Source: an uncultured Collinsella sp.
GTDB lineage: Bacteria; Actinomycetota; Coriobacteriia; Coriobacteriales; Coriobacteriaceae
Assembly: GCA_905208975.1 (NCBI GenBank)
Contig: CAJLRE010000008.1
Location: 1-49,419 of the forward strand
Reading direction: 5' to 3'
DNA: 49,419 nucleotides
Below are positions 8,023 through 18,196 of the stretch, in pieces. The first letter of the stretch is position 1; each line of letters begins with the position of its first letter. The position numbers and the translations under genes were made by a program. The notes under the pieces were generated by a model that saw nothing but the letters and a program-made list of their open reading frames with translations, was not told the DNA's origin and made no database searches.

Positions 8023-9855
8023 ATGTACTGTCGACTTCTTCTCAAACTGATCCTAAGAGACAAGGCCGTATGGATTTGTACGCTCGTTCTCGCCGCAGCC
8101 TTCTCCATCCCCATTGCGTTCAATTCACCCATCTACGGGCCCTTCTTTATGAAACAGGGCATGCAGAGCTTTGTCGACGCATTCAATACGCGCGCGCCCC
8201 AGGCCAGCGGCACAGACCTATCTCCAGAGCAGCAAAATGACGCGGAGCTTGCAAGATACGCGAACGCCGCCCTTGCCGCTCAAGCCGACGCCGCCTTTCT
8301 CGATTCTGCCGAGAGCTACTACGCGCTCATGGGCGAAGGCTTCCAATCCGGGTCCATCGTGGGAGACCGAGAGACCAATGACGCAGCGCTCGCATATTGC
8401 CGTGCTCTGAGCAGTTCCGGCATCACGCACATTCCAGCCTCCGCAAGCGATCTGCCATTCCTTTCCTTCCTGCCTTACGCCATTGCCATGGTGCCGTCTT
8501 TCCTTCCCTTCATTCCCTTCCTTCTCTCGTCGATGCTCCTGCTCGGGGCCACAAGGCCTGCGACCTTGGCGGCGAAGGCGCCCGTGCCCAAATTCCGGCG
8601 CCTTATCCAGATCGTGTTTTCGATAATCGCCGCGGGGACCGCGATGCTCCTCGCCGGCCTTGCACCCGGGGGCATTTACGCCTTGGCCCTAAACGGCTTC
8701 GGGCAAATTGGGTACCCGATCGCCTTCTTCCATGACGGCGCGCTTACCACCACGACTGCGGGAAACGTCTTCACAGCCCTGCTTATCGCGCTTCTTGCGG
8801 GCGGAACCTTGATATCCGTTTGTTCCGTCGTCCTATCGACCGCAACGAGGCGCGTCCTCGCAGGCCCCCTTACCTCCGCGCTGCTTGTCGCGGCCCCGGT
8901 ATTCCCGTTACTGTCCGATTCGGCACTGGAGCATAACGCCGCGCTCAATCTCCTGCCGCTGGCCGTATTCTCGCCTATCGAGGCAACGGGTTACGTAGGA
9001 TGCTTCCCAACAGAATTCATTGGCTCCGGTTCGGGCGGTGCATCGATGCTTGCCGTGGCCCTGATATACGTCGCGGTCTTTTTTGCGGTCGGCGCCGTTG
9101 CGACACGTTCGCCCAAACAGTCTGGACCCGCGAAAAAGCGCCATGGGCTCGAGCTTCTGGACGTGAGCGTGGGATACGGAAGCACGACGATACTTTCAAT
9201 CGGATCGCTTTTCTTGAGCCCGGGAACGGCGGCGGGCCTCGTTGCTCCCAACGGCTCGGGGAAAACCACCTTTCTTGAAGCGCTGTCGGGCCAATTTCCC
9301 ACCCGTATCCGCTCGGGAAGCCTGGCGGCAGACGGAATCTGCCAACGTCGATCAGCCGAATTTGCAGAACTCGTCTACCTGAGCTCTTCAGGCGGCACGG
9401 ATCTTTACCCCACGCTATCAGCCCTCGAGCACCTTGCTTTCGTTAGGGAGGCGTGGAAATCGGCCACCGACATCGACTCGCTCTGCAGCTCCCTCGGAAT
9501 CTCCTCATATCTCGACAAGCCGACCCGTAAACTCTCGACAGGAATGAAGCAGCAGGTAAAGCTTGCCATGGCGATATCGACCGATTGCCCGTACCTTATC
9601 CTCGATGAACCGCTGAACGGCCTCGATCCGGGAAAGCGGAAAACCTCCTGCGACGCGATGCGCAGCGAGGTGGCGCGGGGACGAAGCGTGCTCATTTCAA
9701 GCCATCTGCTCGACGACCTGGCAGACCTCACCGACTCGTTCTACTTCATCGAGGCCGGCACGCTCGTGGAAAAGATCAAGTCGTCCTCGCAGACGCTCAA
9801 GCAGGAATACCTCGATACATACGAAGGAGGTGAATGTGGGGGAGTGTTCGGATGA
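8023..9855 (+). CDS. ABC transporter, permease fused to ATPase
   Basis: A 610-residue half-transporter. Residues 1-370 are membrane permease (N-terminal helix, an extracytoplasmic loop of about 100 residues, then five or six helices with the NGFGQIGYPI motif). Residues 375-610 are an ABC ATPase: Walker A APNGSGKTT (408-416), signature LSTGMKQQ (504-511), Walker B YLILDEPLNGLDP and SSHLLD. Permease-first fusions of this ABC-2-like type are unusual because the two parts are normally separate genes, as in the neighbouring pair. The gene has good ATG/AGGTG spacing. Its stop overlaps (ATGA) the start of a further permease gene that is cut off. Specificity unknown; a peptide antibiotic or lipid exporter is possible. 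Confidence 0.75.
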   Translation: MYCRLLLKLILRDKAVWICTLVLAAAFSIPIAFNSPIYGPFFMKQGMQSFVDAFNTRAPQASGTDLSPEQQNDAELARYANAALAAQADAAFLDSAESYYALMGEGFQSGSIVGDRETNDAALAYCRALSSSGITHIPASASDLPFLSFLPYAIAMVPSFLPFIPFLLSSMLLLGATRPATLAAKAPVPKFRRLIQIVFSIIAAGTAMLLAGLAPGGIYALALNGFGQIGYPIAFFHDGALTTTTAGNVFTALLIALLAGGTLISVCSVVLSTATRRVLAGPLTSALLVAAPVFPLLSDSALEHNAALNLLPLAVFSPIEATGYVGCFPTEFIGSGSGGASMLAVALIYVAVFFAVGAVATRSPKQSGPAKKRHGLELLDVSVGYGSTTILSIGSLFLSPGTAAGLVAPNGSGKTTFLEALSGQFPTRIRSGSLAADGICQRRSAEFAELVYLSSSGGTDLYPTLSALEHLAFVREAWKSATDIDSLCSSLGISSYLDKPTRKLSTGMKQQVKLAMAISTDCPYLILDEPLNGLDPGKRKTSCDAMRSEVARGRSVLISSHLLDDLADLTDSFYFIEAGTLVEKIKSSSQTLKQEYLDTYEGGECGGVFG

Positions 9856-9900
9856 AGTTGATATTTAAGGTCCAGCTCGTGTCGTTCCGAAAAGACCGTG
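9852..9900 (+). pseudogene. Truncated ABC permease start, island right end
   Basis: An ATG overlapping the stop of the fused transporter opens a frame beginning MKLIFKVQLVSFRKDRE, a typical start of a third permease. After about 16 codons the sequence turns into the L31 promoter region, and the frame ends meaninglessly at 9983. The operon was therefore cut at about 9895-9905, which marks the right boundary of the accessory segment. Confidence 0.55.
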
Positions 9901-9906
9901 AACCTT

Positions 9907-9935
9907 TTGTGGGACACGCGGCGCCGTGGTACCAT
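9907..9935 (+). promoter_or_regulatory. Probable rpmE promoter
   Basis: TTGTGG (9907-9912), 17 bases, TACCAT (9930-9935). Spacing is ideal and the predicted start lies just before the two leader hairpins. Confidence 0.5.
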
Positions 9936-9948
9936 AGCCGAGTTTGTT

Positions 9949-9998
9949 GTCTTGGTCGGAAACCAAGACGCCTTATGCGCTGATCGGTAACCAGCGCC
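9949..9998 (+). promoter_or_regulatory. L31 leader (L31-Coriobacteria type), two hairpins
   Basis: Hairpin 1: GTCTTGGT (9949-9956) pairs with ACCAAGAC (9962-9969) around CGGAA. Hairpin 2: GCGCTG (9977-9982) pairs with CAGCGC (9992-9997) around ATCGGTAAC. Both loops contain TCGG(A/T)AACCA, so the leader looks like a duplicated recognition unit. L31 leaders that bind the protein and repress translation are known in several phyla, including a class named for Coriobacteria; I infer that this is it. AAGGAG (10007-10012) and the ATG follow 10 bases later, so repression could mask the ribosome-binding site. Confidence 0.65.
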
Positions 9999-10019
9999 TG
10001 ACCAATAAGGAGTCCTACC

Positions 10020-10445
10020 ATGAAGCAGGGTATCCATCCCCAGTATGTCGAGTGCACGGTGACGTGCTCCTGCGGCAACACCTTCAAGACGCACGCTACC
10101 GTGTCCGAGATGAAGGTCGAGCTTTGCAACGAGTGCCACCCGTTCTACACCGGCCAGCAGAAGTTCGTCGACACCGGTGGACGCGTCCAGCGCTTCGCCG
10201 ACAAGTTCGGTGGCGCCGCTGCCGCCCAGCTCAAGAAGGCTGAGGAGGCCAAGGCTGCCAAGGCCGCCAAGGCTGCTGAGGCCGAGGCCGCTCGCAAGGC
10301 CGCCGCTGAGGCTAAGGCTGCCGAGAAGGCTAAGCGTGCCGCTAAGTTCGCCGAGGAGGCTGCCAAGCAGGCCGCCGAGGCTCCCGCAGAGGCTCCCGTC
10401 GAGGAGGCCGCTGCCGAGGCCGAGACCACCGAGGCTGCTGAGTAA
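10020..10445 (+). CDS. rpmE: 50S ribosomal protein L31 with long C-terminal tail
   Basis: Residues 1-66 are a zinc-binding (C+) L31: MKQGIHPQY start, zinc ligands Cys16, Cys18, Cys36 and Cys39, and the FYTGQQKFVDTGGRVQRF core. L31 bridges the large and small subunits. The protein continues for another 75 residues that are almost only Ala, Lys and Glu (65-120) and then Ala, Glu, Pro and Thr to the end; normal length is 66-80. The tail is low complexity, probably helical and highly charged. The AAGGAG ribosome-binding site is 7 bases from the ATG. The gene stands alone, with its own promoter, leader and terminator. Confidence 0.9.
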   Translation: MKQGIHPQYVECTVTCSCGNTFKTHATVSEMKVELCNECHPFYTGQQKFVDTGGRVQRFADKFGGAAAAQLKKAEEAKAAKAAKAAEAEAARKAAAEAKAAEKAKRAAKFAEEAAKQAAEAPAEAPVEEAAAEAETTEAAE

Positions 10446-10481
10446 ATAGCTCGCCGCGGAATCACTCGCATTCATGGCATG

Positions 10482-10522
10482 AGGGCCGTGCATCCATTTG
10501 GGTGCGCGGCCCTTTTCTTTTT
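10482..10522 (+). terminator. Rho-independent terminator of rpmE
   Basis: AGGGCCG-TGCATCC pairs with GGTGCG-CGGCCCT around ATTTG and is followed by TTTTCTTTTT. Confidence 0.9.
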
Positions 10523-10583
10523 ATTGGCGCAAGCTAACCTGTCCCCGTGGCACCAAATGGCAGAGAGACGGCGTTTGCTCAGA

Positions 10584-10623
10584 TAAAACCTGCCAAAATA
10601 AACCTGTTCCATTGCGGCAGGTT
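10584..10623. repeat. 40-bp hairpin repeat, copy 1 (upstream of secA)
   Basis: The ends AACCTGCC and GGCAGGTT are perfect inverted repeats. The whole 40-bp segment matches 22713-22752 at 35 of 40 positions, including TAAAACCT and CCAAAATAAACCTGT. Confidence 0.7.
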
Positions 10624-10685
10624 GGTCATAGTTATTACGTGGCGGTCGAGGTCGACCGTATAGGCCGCGCCTTGTTTGGCTAAAG

Positions 10686-10691
10686 TACAAT
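10686..10691 (+). promoter_or_regulatory. Possible secA -10 box TACAAT
   Basis: TACAAT stands 61 bases before the preferred secA start and resembles other TACAAT boxes in this window. No good -35 is visible. Confidence 0.3.
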
Positions 10692-10752
10692 CATCTGTGT
10701 TTAACTCGCCCGCAGCTGCACGGCGTGGGCGATGGCCAAAAAGGAAAACCAC

Positions 10753-13559
<2,807 letters not shown>

Positions 13560-13560
<1 letters not shown>

Positions 13561-14708
13561 TGGCTGAGGCTTTAGAGGTAACGCCCGCCGAGCTGGACGC
13601 GTTTGCGGACCGGCTCGGCGAGGTCGAGTCGTATCTCCACTTGGACGAAAAGCGCACGCGCGTGACCGAGCTCGAGGCCAAAAGCGTGGCCCCCGGCTTT
13701 TGGGATGACGCCGACGCCGCCCGTGCCACCATGGAGGAAATCGCGCGCACCAAGGAAGATATCGCTGCCGTGGACAACGCGCGCGGCGAGCTTTCCGATG
13801 CCCGCGCCGCGCTGGAGCTTGCCGAGGAGATGGGGGATGACCCCGATGCCGCCGCCCTTCGCGAGGAGGCTACAGCCACGGCTGAGCGCCTGGCCCGTGC
13901 CATCGATGAGCTTGAGCTTTCGAGCTGGTTTACCGGTGAGTTCGATTACGGCGATGCCATTGTGACCATCAAGCCCGGACAGGGTGGTCTGGAGGCCCAG
14001 GACTGGACCTTCATGCTCTTTAAGATGTACATGAAGTACTGCCAGCGTCGCGGCTGGAAGGTCACGATTAACGACTGCCCCGCTGCTGAGGTCATCGGCA
14101 TCGACCGCGCGACCTTTACCGTCGAGGGCAAGGACGCATTTGGCATGCTGCGCGCCGAGGCCGGCGTCCACCGCTTGGTGCGCATTAGCCCCACCGACGA
14201 CAAGAAACGCCGCCAGACCACGTTTGCCGGCGTCGAGGTCATCCCCGTGCTACCCGATGATATCGATATCGAGATCAGCCCCGACGACATCCGCGTCGAC
14301 GTGTACCACGCAAGTGGCCCGGGTGGCCAGGGCGTAAACACCACCGACTCCGCCGTGCGCGTGACGCATTTCCCCAGCGGCATTGTGGTTACCTGCCAAA
14401 ACGAGCGCAGCCAGATCCAGAACAAGGCCGCGTGCATGCAGATCCTCAAGGCTCGCCTGTACGAGATTGAGCTCGAGAAGCGTGCCGAGGCCCTGGACGA
14501 GATTCGCGGACCCAAGACCACGATTGGTTTTGGCAACCAGATCCGCAGCTACGTGCTCTACCCGTACCAGATGGTTAAGGACCTGCGTACGGGCGTGGAG
14601 ACCAGCAACGTCGAGGCCGTTCTTGACGATGGCGATTTGGATCCGTTTGTGATTGGCTATCACCGTTGGGCTACCGGCAACGCCGATGTAGAAGGCTCGG
14701 AGATCTAA
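13560..14708 (+). CDS. prfB: Peptide chain release factor 2, SPT-type
   Basis: 382 residues. The catalytic GGQ is at 255-257 in SGPGGQGVNTTDSAV, and the coiled domain 1 and C-terminal RTGVET segment are typical of RF2. Two oddities. The stop-codon reading tripeptide, SPF in most RF2, is S210-P211-T212 here, followed by DDKKRRQTTF. The gene is one uninterrupted frame: the in-frame UGA and frameshift site found near codon 25 in many bacteria is replaced by sense codons (YLHLDEK). RF1 carries P(A/V)T, so SPT joins the RF2-type first residue to the RF1-type third residue. The start overlaps the secA stop. Confidence 0.95.
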
Positions 14709-14834
14709 AACATCGGGCGGCTTCAAGCCGATGCTAAGCCCAACGGTTGGACGGGTTTGTATTCGGAATAAACCCTGCGCAGGGGTGGTTTTTGTCCGGC
14801 GAATCGGTAGAATCGAATACAAGAAGAAGTTCAA

Positions 14835-14861
14835 AGCGCATCCGATGGGGTGCGCTTTTTT
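14835..14861 (+). terminator. Terminator-like hairpin touching the yitT ribosome-binding site
   Basis: AGCGCATCC pairs with GGGTGCGCT (one G-U) around GATG and is followed by six T. GAGGGAGG, the ribosome-binding site of the next gene, begins at the base after the T-run, so there is no room for a promoter between them. It may end the secA-prfB transcript or attenuate the downstream gene. A weaker hairpin (CATCGG...CCGATG) lies at 14711-14733. Confidence 0.75.
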
Positions 14862-14873
14862 GAGGGAGGCAGC

Positions 14874-15764
14874 ATGGCATATCGTCTGGACATTAAGCGC
14901 ATTCTTTCGATGAACTTCTTTCACGACCTGCCCCAGATTATGTTGGGGTGCGCTCTGGCCGCTATTGCGACCGACCTGTTTTTGATTCCTAACGGCCTTG
15001 CTGCCGGTGGCGTTACGGGCCTTGCGACTATTATCCAAGCAGTCGGCGCGGCGCGAGGCGTGTCGCTTCCCGTCGGTATCCAGACCATCGTGATGAATGC
15101 CTTGCTGCTGCTGGTCGTTATGCGCGAGGGCGGCATGTTCTACGTGGTGCAGACCGCGACGGGCTTTGTGCTGCTGGGCTTCTTTACCGATCTGTTCGCC
15201 CCGTTTGTAGCGCCTCTGGCACATGCAGACCTGATGCTTCCCGCTATGTGGGGCGGCATTATCACGGGCATCGGTTACGGCATGGTGCTGCGCGCCGGCG
15301 CCAACACCGGCGGCTCGGACACGATTGGCCAAATCATCTCGCGTAACACCTCGCTGCCGGTGGGTTCGACCGTCATGGCAATCGATGTTGCCGTGTGCGC
15401 GCTGTCGGCTCCGGTCTTTTCAATCGAAAACGCGCTATATGCAGGCCTTTCGATGGTCATTAGCGGCTACGTGATCGATGCCGTGGTCGATGGTGGCAAC
15501 AAACGCCGTATGGTCCTCATCATCTCGGACAAGTTCCCTGATATCGCTGCCGATATCATGTATGGCCTGGGTCGTGGTTGTACCAAGTTTAAGGCGACTG
15601 GCATGTATTCGGGTGCCGAGAAGCCGGTGATTATGGTCATCGTGAGCCGTCGAGAGCTCAATACCCTTAAGACGATCGTGCGCGAGCGCGATCCTCACGC
15701 CATTGTGACGGTCGCTGATGTTACGGAAGCCTTCGGCGAGGGATTCAAGGACATTAGCGCGTAG
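14874..15764 (+). CDS. YitT family membrane protein (DUF161/DUF2179)
   Basis: About 296 residues. Five hydrophobic helices lie between residues 15 and 195, including the family blocks LIPNGLAAGGVTGLA and GANTGGSDTIGQII. A soluble C-terminal DUF2179 domain follows (VLIISDKFPDIAADIMYGLGRG, then KPVIMVIVSRREL). Function is unknown; the family is often annotated as a possible transporter. ATG 14874 is chosen for the strong GAGGGAGG at 5 bases. The ribosome-binding site abuts a terminator-like hairpin, so expression may depend on read-through. Confidence 0.85.
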   Translation: MAYRLDIKRILSMNFFHDLPQIMLGCALAAIATDLFLIPNGLAAGGVTGLATIIQAVGAARGVSLPVGIQTIVMNALLLLVVMREGGMFYVVQTATGFVLLGFFTDLFAPFVAPLAHADLMLPAMWGGIITGIGYGMVLRAGANTGGSDTIGQIISRNTSLPVGSTVMAIDVAVCALSAPVFSIENALYAGLSMVISGYVIDAVVDGGNKRRMVLIISDKFPDIAADIMYGLGRGCTKFKATGMYSGAEKPVIMVIVSRRELNTLKTIVRERDPHAIVTVADVTEAFGEGFKDISA

Positions 15765-15972
15765 GGGCGACCGCGTTCTATCCAAAAGACGTTCACATTG
15801 ATAAACCGTTTCATCAGCGGTTCTGCCTGCTAAATTGTTCAAATAATGATAAAAACTCTGGTAAAGCCATCAGTTTCCAGCATAATGAATGACGTACGTG
15901 CATTGCGGCTGTGTTGGGATTACCTTTCCGTGCCGTGCGCATTTTGTCTAATGAGGATGAAAGGAAGGCACA
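15765..15972 (+). other. AT-rich upstream region of the transketolase genes
   Basis: About 200 bases with no gene. It holds a small stem (AACCG...CGGTT near 15802-15820) and an AT-rich patch with CATAAT near 15880 and TCTAAT near 15950 that could act as -10 boxes. No clean promoter stands out. Confidence 0.3.
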
Positions 15973-16803
15973 ATGAGCGACGAAGAGCTCAAAAAGGTTG
16001 CCAACGAGGTAAGGAAGGGCATCGTCACCGGCGTGCACGCTGCCAAGTCCGGCCATCCGGGCGGTTCGCTCGGCGCTGCCGACATCATGACCTATCTGTA
16101 CTTTGAGGAAATGAACGTCGACCCGGCCGATCCCCGCAAGGCCGACCGCGATCGTTTTGTGCTCTCCAAGGGCCATTGCGCTCCGGGCCTGTACGCCGTG
16201 CTCGCCGAGCGCGGGTTCTTCCCCAAGGAGGACCTCGAGACGCTGCGCCATATCGGCAGCCACCTGCAGGGCCATCCCAACATGAACGACACCCCGGGCG
16301 TCGATATGTCCACCGGTTCGCTCGGCCAGGGCATCTCCGCCGCCGTGGGCATGGCGGTTGCCGCCAAGCACTGGGGCGATACTTACCGCACGTACGCCCT
16401 GCTGGGTGATGGCGAGAGCGAGGAGGGCCAGGTCTGGGAGGCCGCCATGTTTGCCGGCAACCAGCAGCTCGATAACCTCTGCGTGATCGTCGACCACAAC
16501 GGCCTGCAGATCGACGGTCCCGTCGAGGAGGTCAACGACCCCATGCCGCTCGCCGACAAGTTCCGCGCCTTTAAGTTCCACGTGGTGGAGCTTGCCGACG
16601 GCAACGATTTCGATCAGATTCGCGCCGCCTTTGCCGAGGCCCGCGCCACCAAGGGTCAGCCGACCGCCATTATCGCCGAGACCACAAAGGGCAAGGGCGT
16701 GTCCTTTATGGAGAACCAGGTTGGTTGGCACGGCAAGGCCCCCAACGATGAACAGTTTGAGCAGGCCATGGCAGAGCTCACGGCCGCCGGAGAGGAGCTC
16801 TAG
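15973..16803 (+). CDS. tktA: Transketolase, N-terminal subunit
   Basis: 276 residues corresponding to the thiamine-diphosphate-binding N-terminal half of transketolase. The ThDP/Mg motif is GDGESEEGQVWEAAMFAGN...DHNGLQ, and the SKGHCAPGLYA and GSLGQGISAAVGMA blocks contact cofactor and substrate. Transketolase moves two-carbon units in the non-oxidative pentose phosphate pathway, and split forms are common in anaerobic and Gram-positive bacteria. The C-terminal subunit gene follows after a single base, so the two halves are co-translated into one complex. The AAAGGAAGG Shine-Dalgarno is well placed. The neighbours give no further pentose-phosphate genes. Confidence 0.93.
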   Translation: MSDEELKKVANEVRKGIVTGVHAAKSGHPGGSLGAADIMTYLYFEEMNVDPADPRKADRDRFVLSKGHCAPGLYAVLAERGFFPKEDLETLRHIGSHLQGHPNMNDTPGVDMSTGSLGQGISAAVGMAVAAKHWGDTYRTYALLGDGESEEGQVWEAAMFAGNQQLDNLCVIVDHNGLQIDGPVEEVNDPMPLADKFRAFKFHVVELADGNDFDQIRAAFAEARATKGQPTAIIAETTKGKGVSFMENQVGWHGKAPNDEQFEQAMAELTAAGEEL

Positions 16804-16804
16804 G

Positions 16805-17746
16805 ATGGCAGACGTCAAGAAAATCGCCACGCGTGTAAGCTACGGCGAGGCCCTCGTCGAGCTCGCCAACGAGCACGACGACTTTGTGGTCCTCGACGCC
16901 GACCTGGCTGCTGCCACGCAGACCGGCAAGTTTAAGGCTGCCTGCCCCGATCGCTTCTTCGATGTGGGCATTGCCGAGAGCAACCTGATGGGCGTCGCCG
17001 CCGGTATCGCGACCACCGGTCGCGTTGCCTTTGCGAGCACCTTTGCCATGTTCGCTGCCGGTCGCGCCTTTGAGCAGGTTCGTAACTCCATCGGCTACCC
17101 GCACCTTAACGTCAAGATCGGTGCCACGCACGCTGGTATCTCGGTGGGCGAGGATGGTGCCACGCACCAGTGCTGCGAGGATATCGCCCTCATGCGCGTC
17201 ATCCCCGGCATGACCGTGATCGTTCCTGCCGACGACGTCGAGGCCCGCGCCGTGACGCGCGCCGCCTACGAGTGCGACGGTCCGGTGTACATGCGCTTCG
17301 CCCGTTTGGCCTCGCCGGTTATCAACGACCCCGAGACCTACAAGTTCGAGTTGGGTAAGGGCATTGTCATGCGCGAGGGCGCCGATGTGACCATCATCGC
17401 TTGCGGCCTGATGGTCGGCGAGGCCCTCGAGGCCGCCGAGCAGCTCGCTGCCGAGGGCATCGACGCCGAGGTCATCAACATGCACACCATCAAGCCCATC
17501 GACGCCGACCTGATCGTCAAGAGCGCTACCAAGACCGGCCACGTCGTGACCGTCGAGGAGCACTCTGTGATCGGTGGCCTGGGCAGCGCCGTTGCCGACG
17601 TCCTGTGCGAGCAGTGCCCGACGCCGCTCAAGAAGATTGGCGTCAACGACACCTTTGGCGAGTCCGGTCCGGGTGCCGAGCTCCTGCACAAGTACGGTCT
17701 GGACGCCGCCAACATCGTGGCGACCACCAAGGAGTTCTTGGCCTAG
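16805..17746 (+). CDS. tktB: Transketolase, C-terminal subunit
   Basis: 313 residues holding the pyrimidine-binding and C-terminal domains of transketolase (DLAAATQTGKFKAACPDRFFDVGIAESNLMGVAAGIA, with the catalytic Glu in the GIAE segment, then VTVEEHSVIGGLGSAVADVL). The start ATG 16805 is one base after the stop of the partner gene and uses the GAGGAGCTC stretch as ribosome-binding site. A strong hairpin follows 50 bases after the stop. Confidence 0.93.
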   Translation: MADVKKIATRVSYGEALVELANEHDDFVVLDADLAAATQTGKFKAACPDRFFDVGIAESNLMGVAAGIATTGRVAFASTFAMFAAGRAFEQVRNSIGYPHLNVKIGATHAGISVGEDGATHQCCEDIALMRVIPGMTVIVPADDVEARAVTRAAYECDGPVYMRFARLASPVINDPETYKFELGKGIVMREGADVTIIACGLMVGEALEAAEQLAAEGIDAEVINMHTIKPIDADLIVKSATKTGHVVTVEEHSVIGGLGSAVADVLCEQCPTPLKKIGVNDTFGESGPGAELLHKYGLDAANIVATTKEFLA

Positions 17747-17793
17747 GACAAGACGAGGCAAAGTATCGCCTCAACAACCACATGCAAACCAGA

Positions 17794-17824
17794 ACAGGGG
17801 CGTCCCCAAAGAGGGCGCCCCTGT
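17794..17824 (+). terminator. Hairpin terminator after transketolase
   Basis: ACAGGGGCG pairs perfectly with CGCCCCTGT and an inner CCC/GGG adds to the stem. The following T-run is short (TGTTTATG), so termination may be partial. Confidence 0.65.
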
Positions 17825-17965
17825 TTATGCTGAATTTAAATTAGAGTCCTGCCAAGCAAAGTTCCCATGGGGAAACGGGCCCATCCCAACAAAGTGCAAT
17901 TCAGACCCTTCCAACTTTGTATGCGCAGCATCTCAAGTTGGTGCGTCGGCCCCATAGTAGCCGCA

Positions 17966-18093
17966 GGCCGGGCACAGGGTTACCTCCCAAATCTTTCCGC
18001 AGCGCAGGCCGGCGTTTGTCCGCAGCTCCGCAGGAGCAGGACAAATGCCGGCCATGCGCGAGGACGATTTGGGAGGTAACCCTGCGCCCGGCC
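17966..18093. repeat. 128-nt near-perfect hairpin upstream of ftsE
   Basis: The outer arms (17966-17993 and 18066-18093, 28 nt each, with CAGGGTTACCTCCCAAATC at the core of the left arm) match at 27 of 28 positions. The inner arms GGCCGGCGTTTGTCC and GGACAAATGCCGGCC have one mismatch, and a GCTCC-GCA-GGAGC tip closes the structure. Neither arm codes for a known protein. The size and perfection suggest a non-autonomous mobile element or a recently made inverted duplication. The region 17825-17965 before it contains no gene. Confidence 0.75.
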
Positions 18094-18142
18094 GGTGAGA
18101 CCCAAACCCCGCCATGCTTCTTATGTGCAGCAAAGCTAATGC

Positions 18143-18151
18143 TGCTAAAAT
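18143..18151 (+). promoter_or_regulatory. Extended -10 promoter of ftsEX
   Basis: TGCTAAAAT gives an extended -10 (TG, one base, TAAAAT) 46 bases before the ftsE start. There is no clear -35. Confidence 0.4.
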
Positions 18152-18196
18152 ACAAAGCGCTCATGTAGTTTAAACGCACGACGATAAGGAGCACCA

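Noticed and set aside
13625..13660. Programmed +1 frameshift in prfB
   Set aside because: No in-frame UGA and no CTT-TGA-C site near codon 25; the frame is continuous.
17901..18168. Small open frames inside the 128-nt hairpin
   Set aside because: Both arms give similar peptides simply because the DNA is an inverted repeat; no start signals or homologues recognised.
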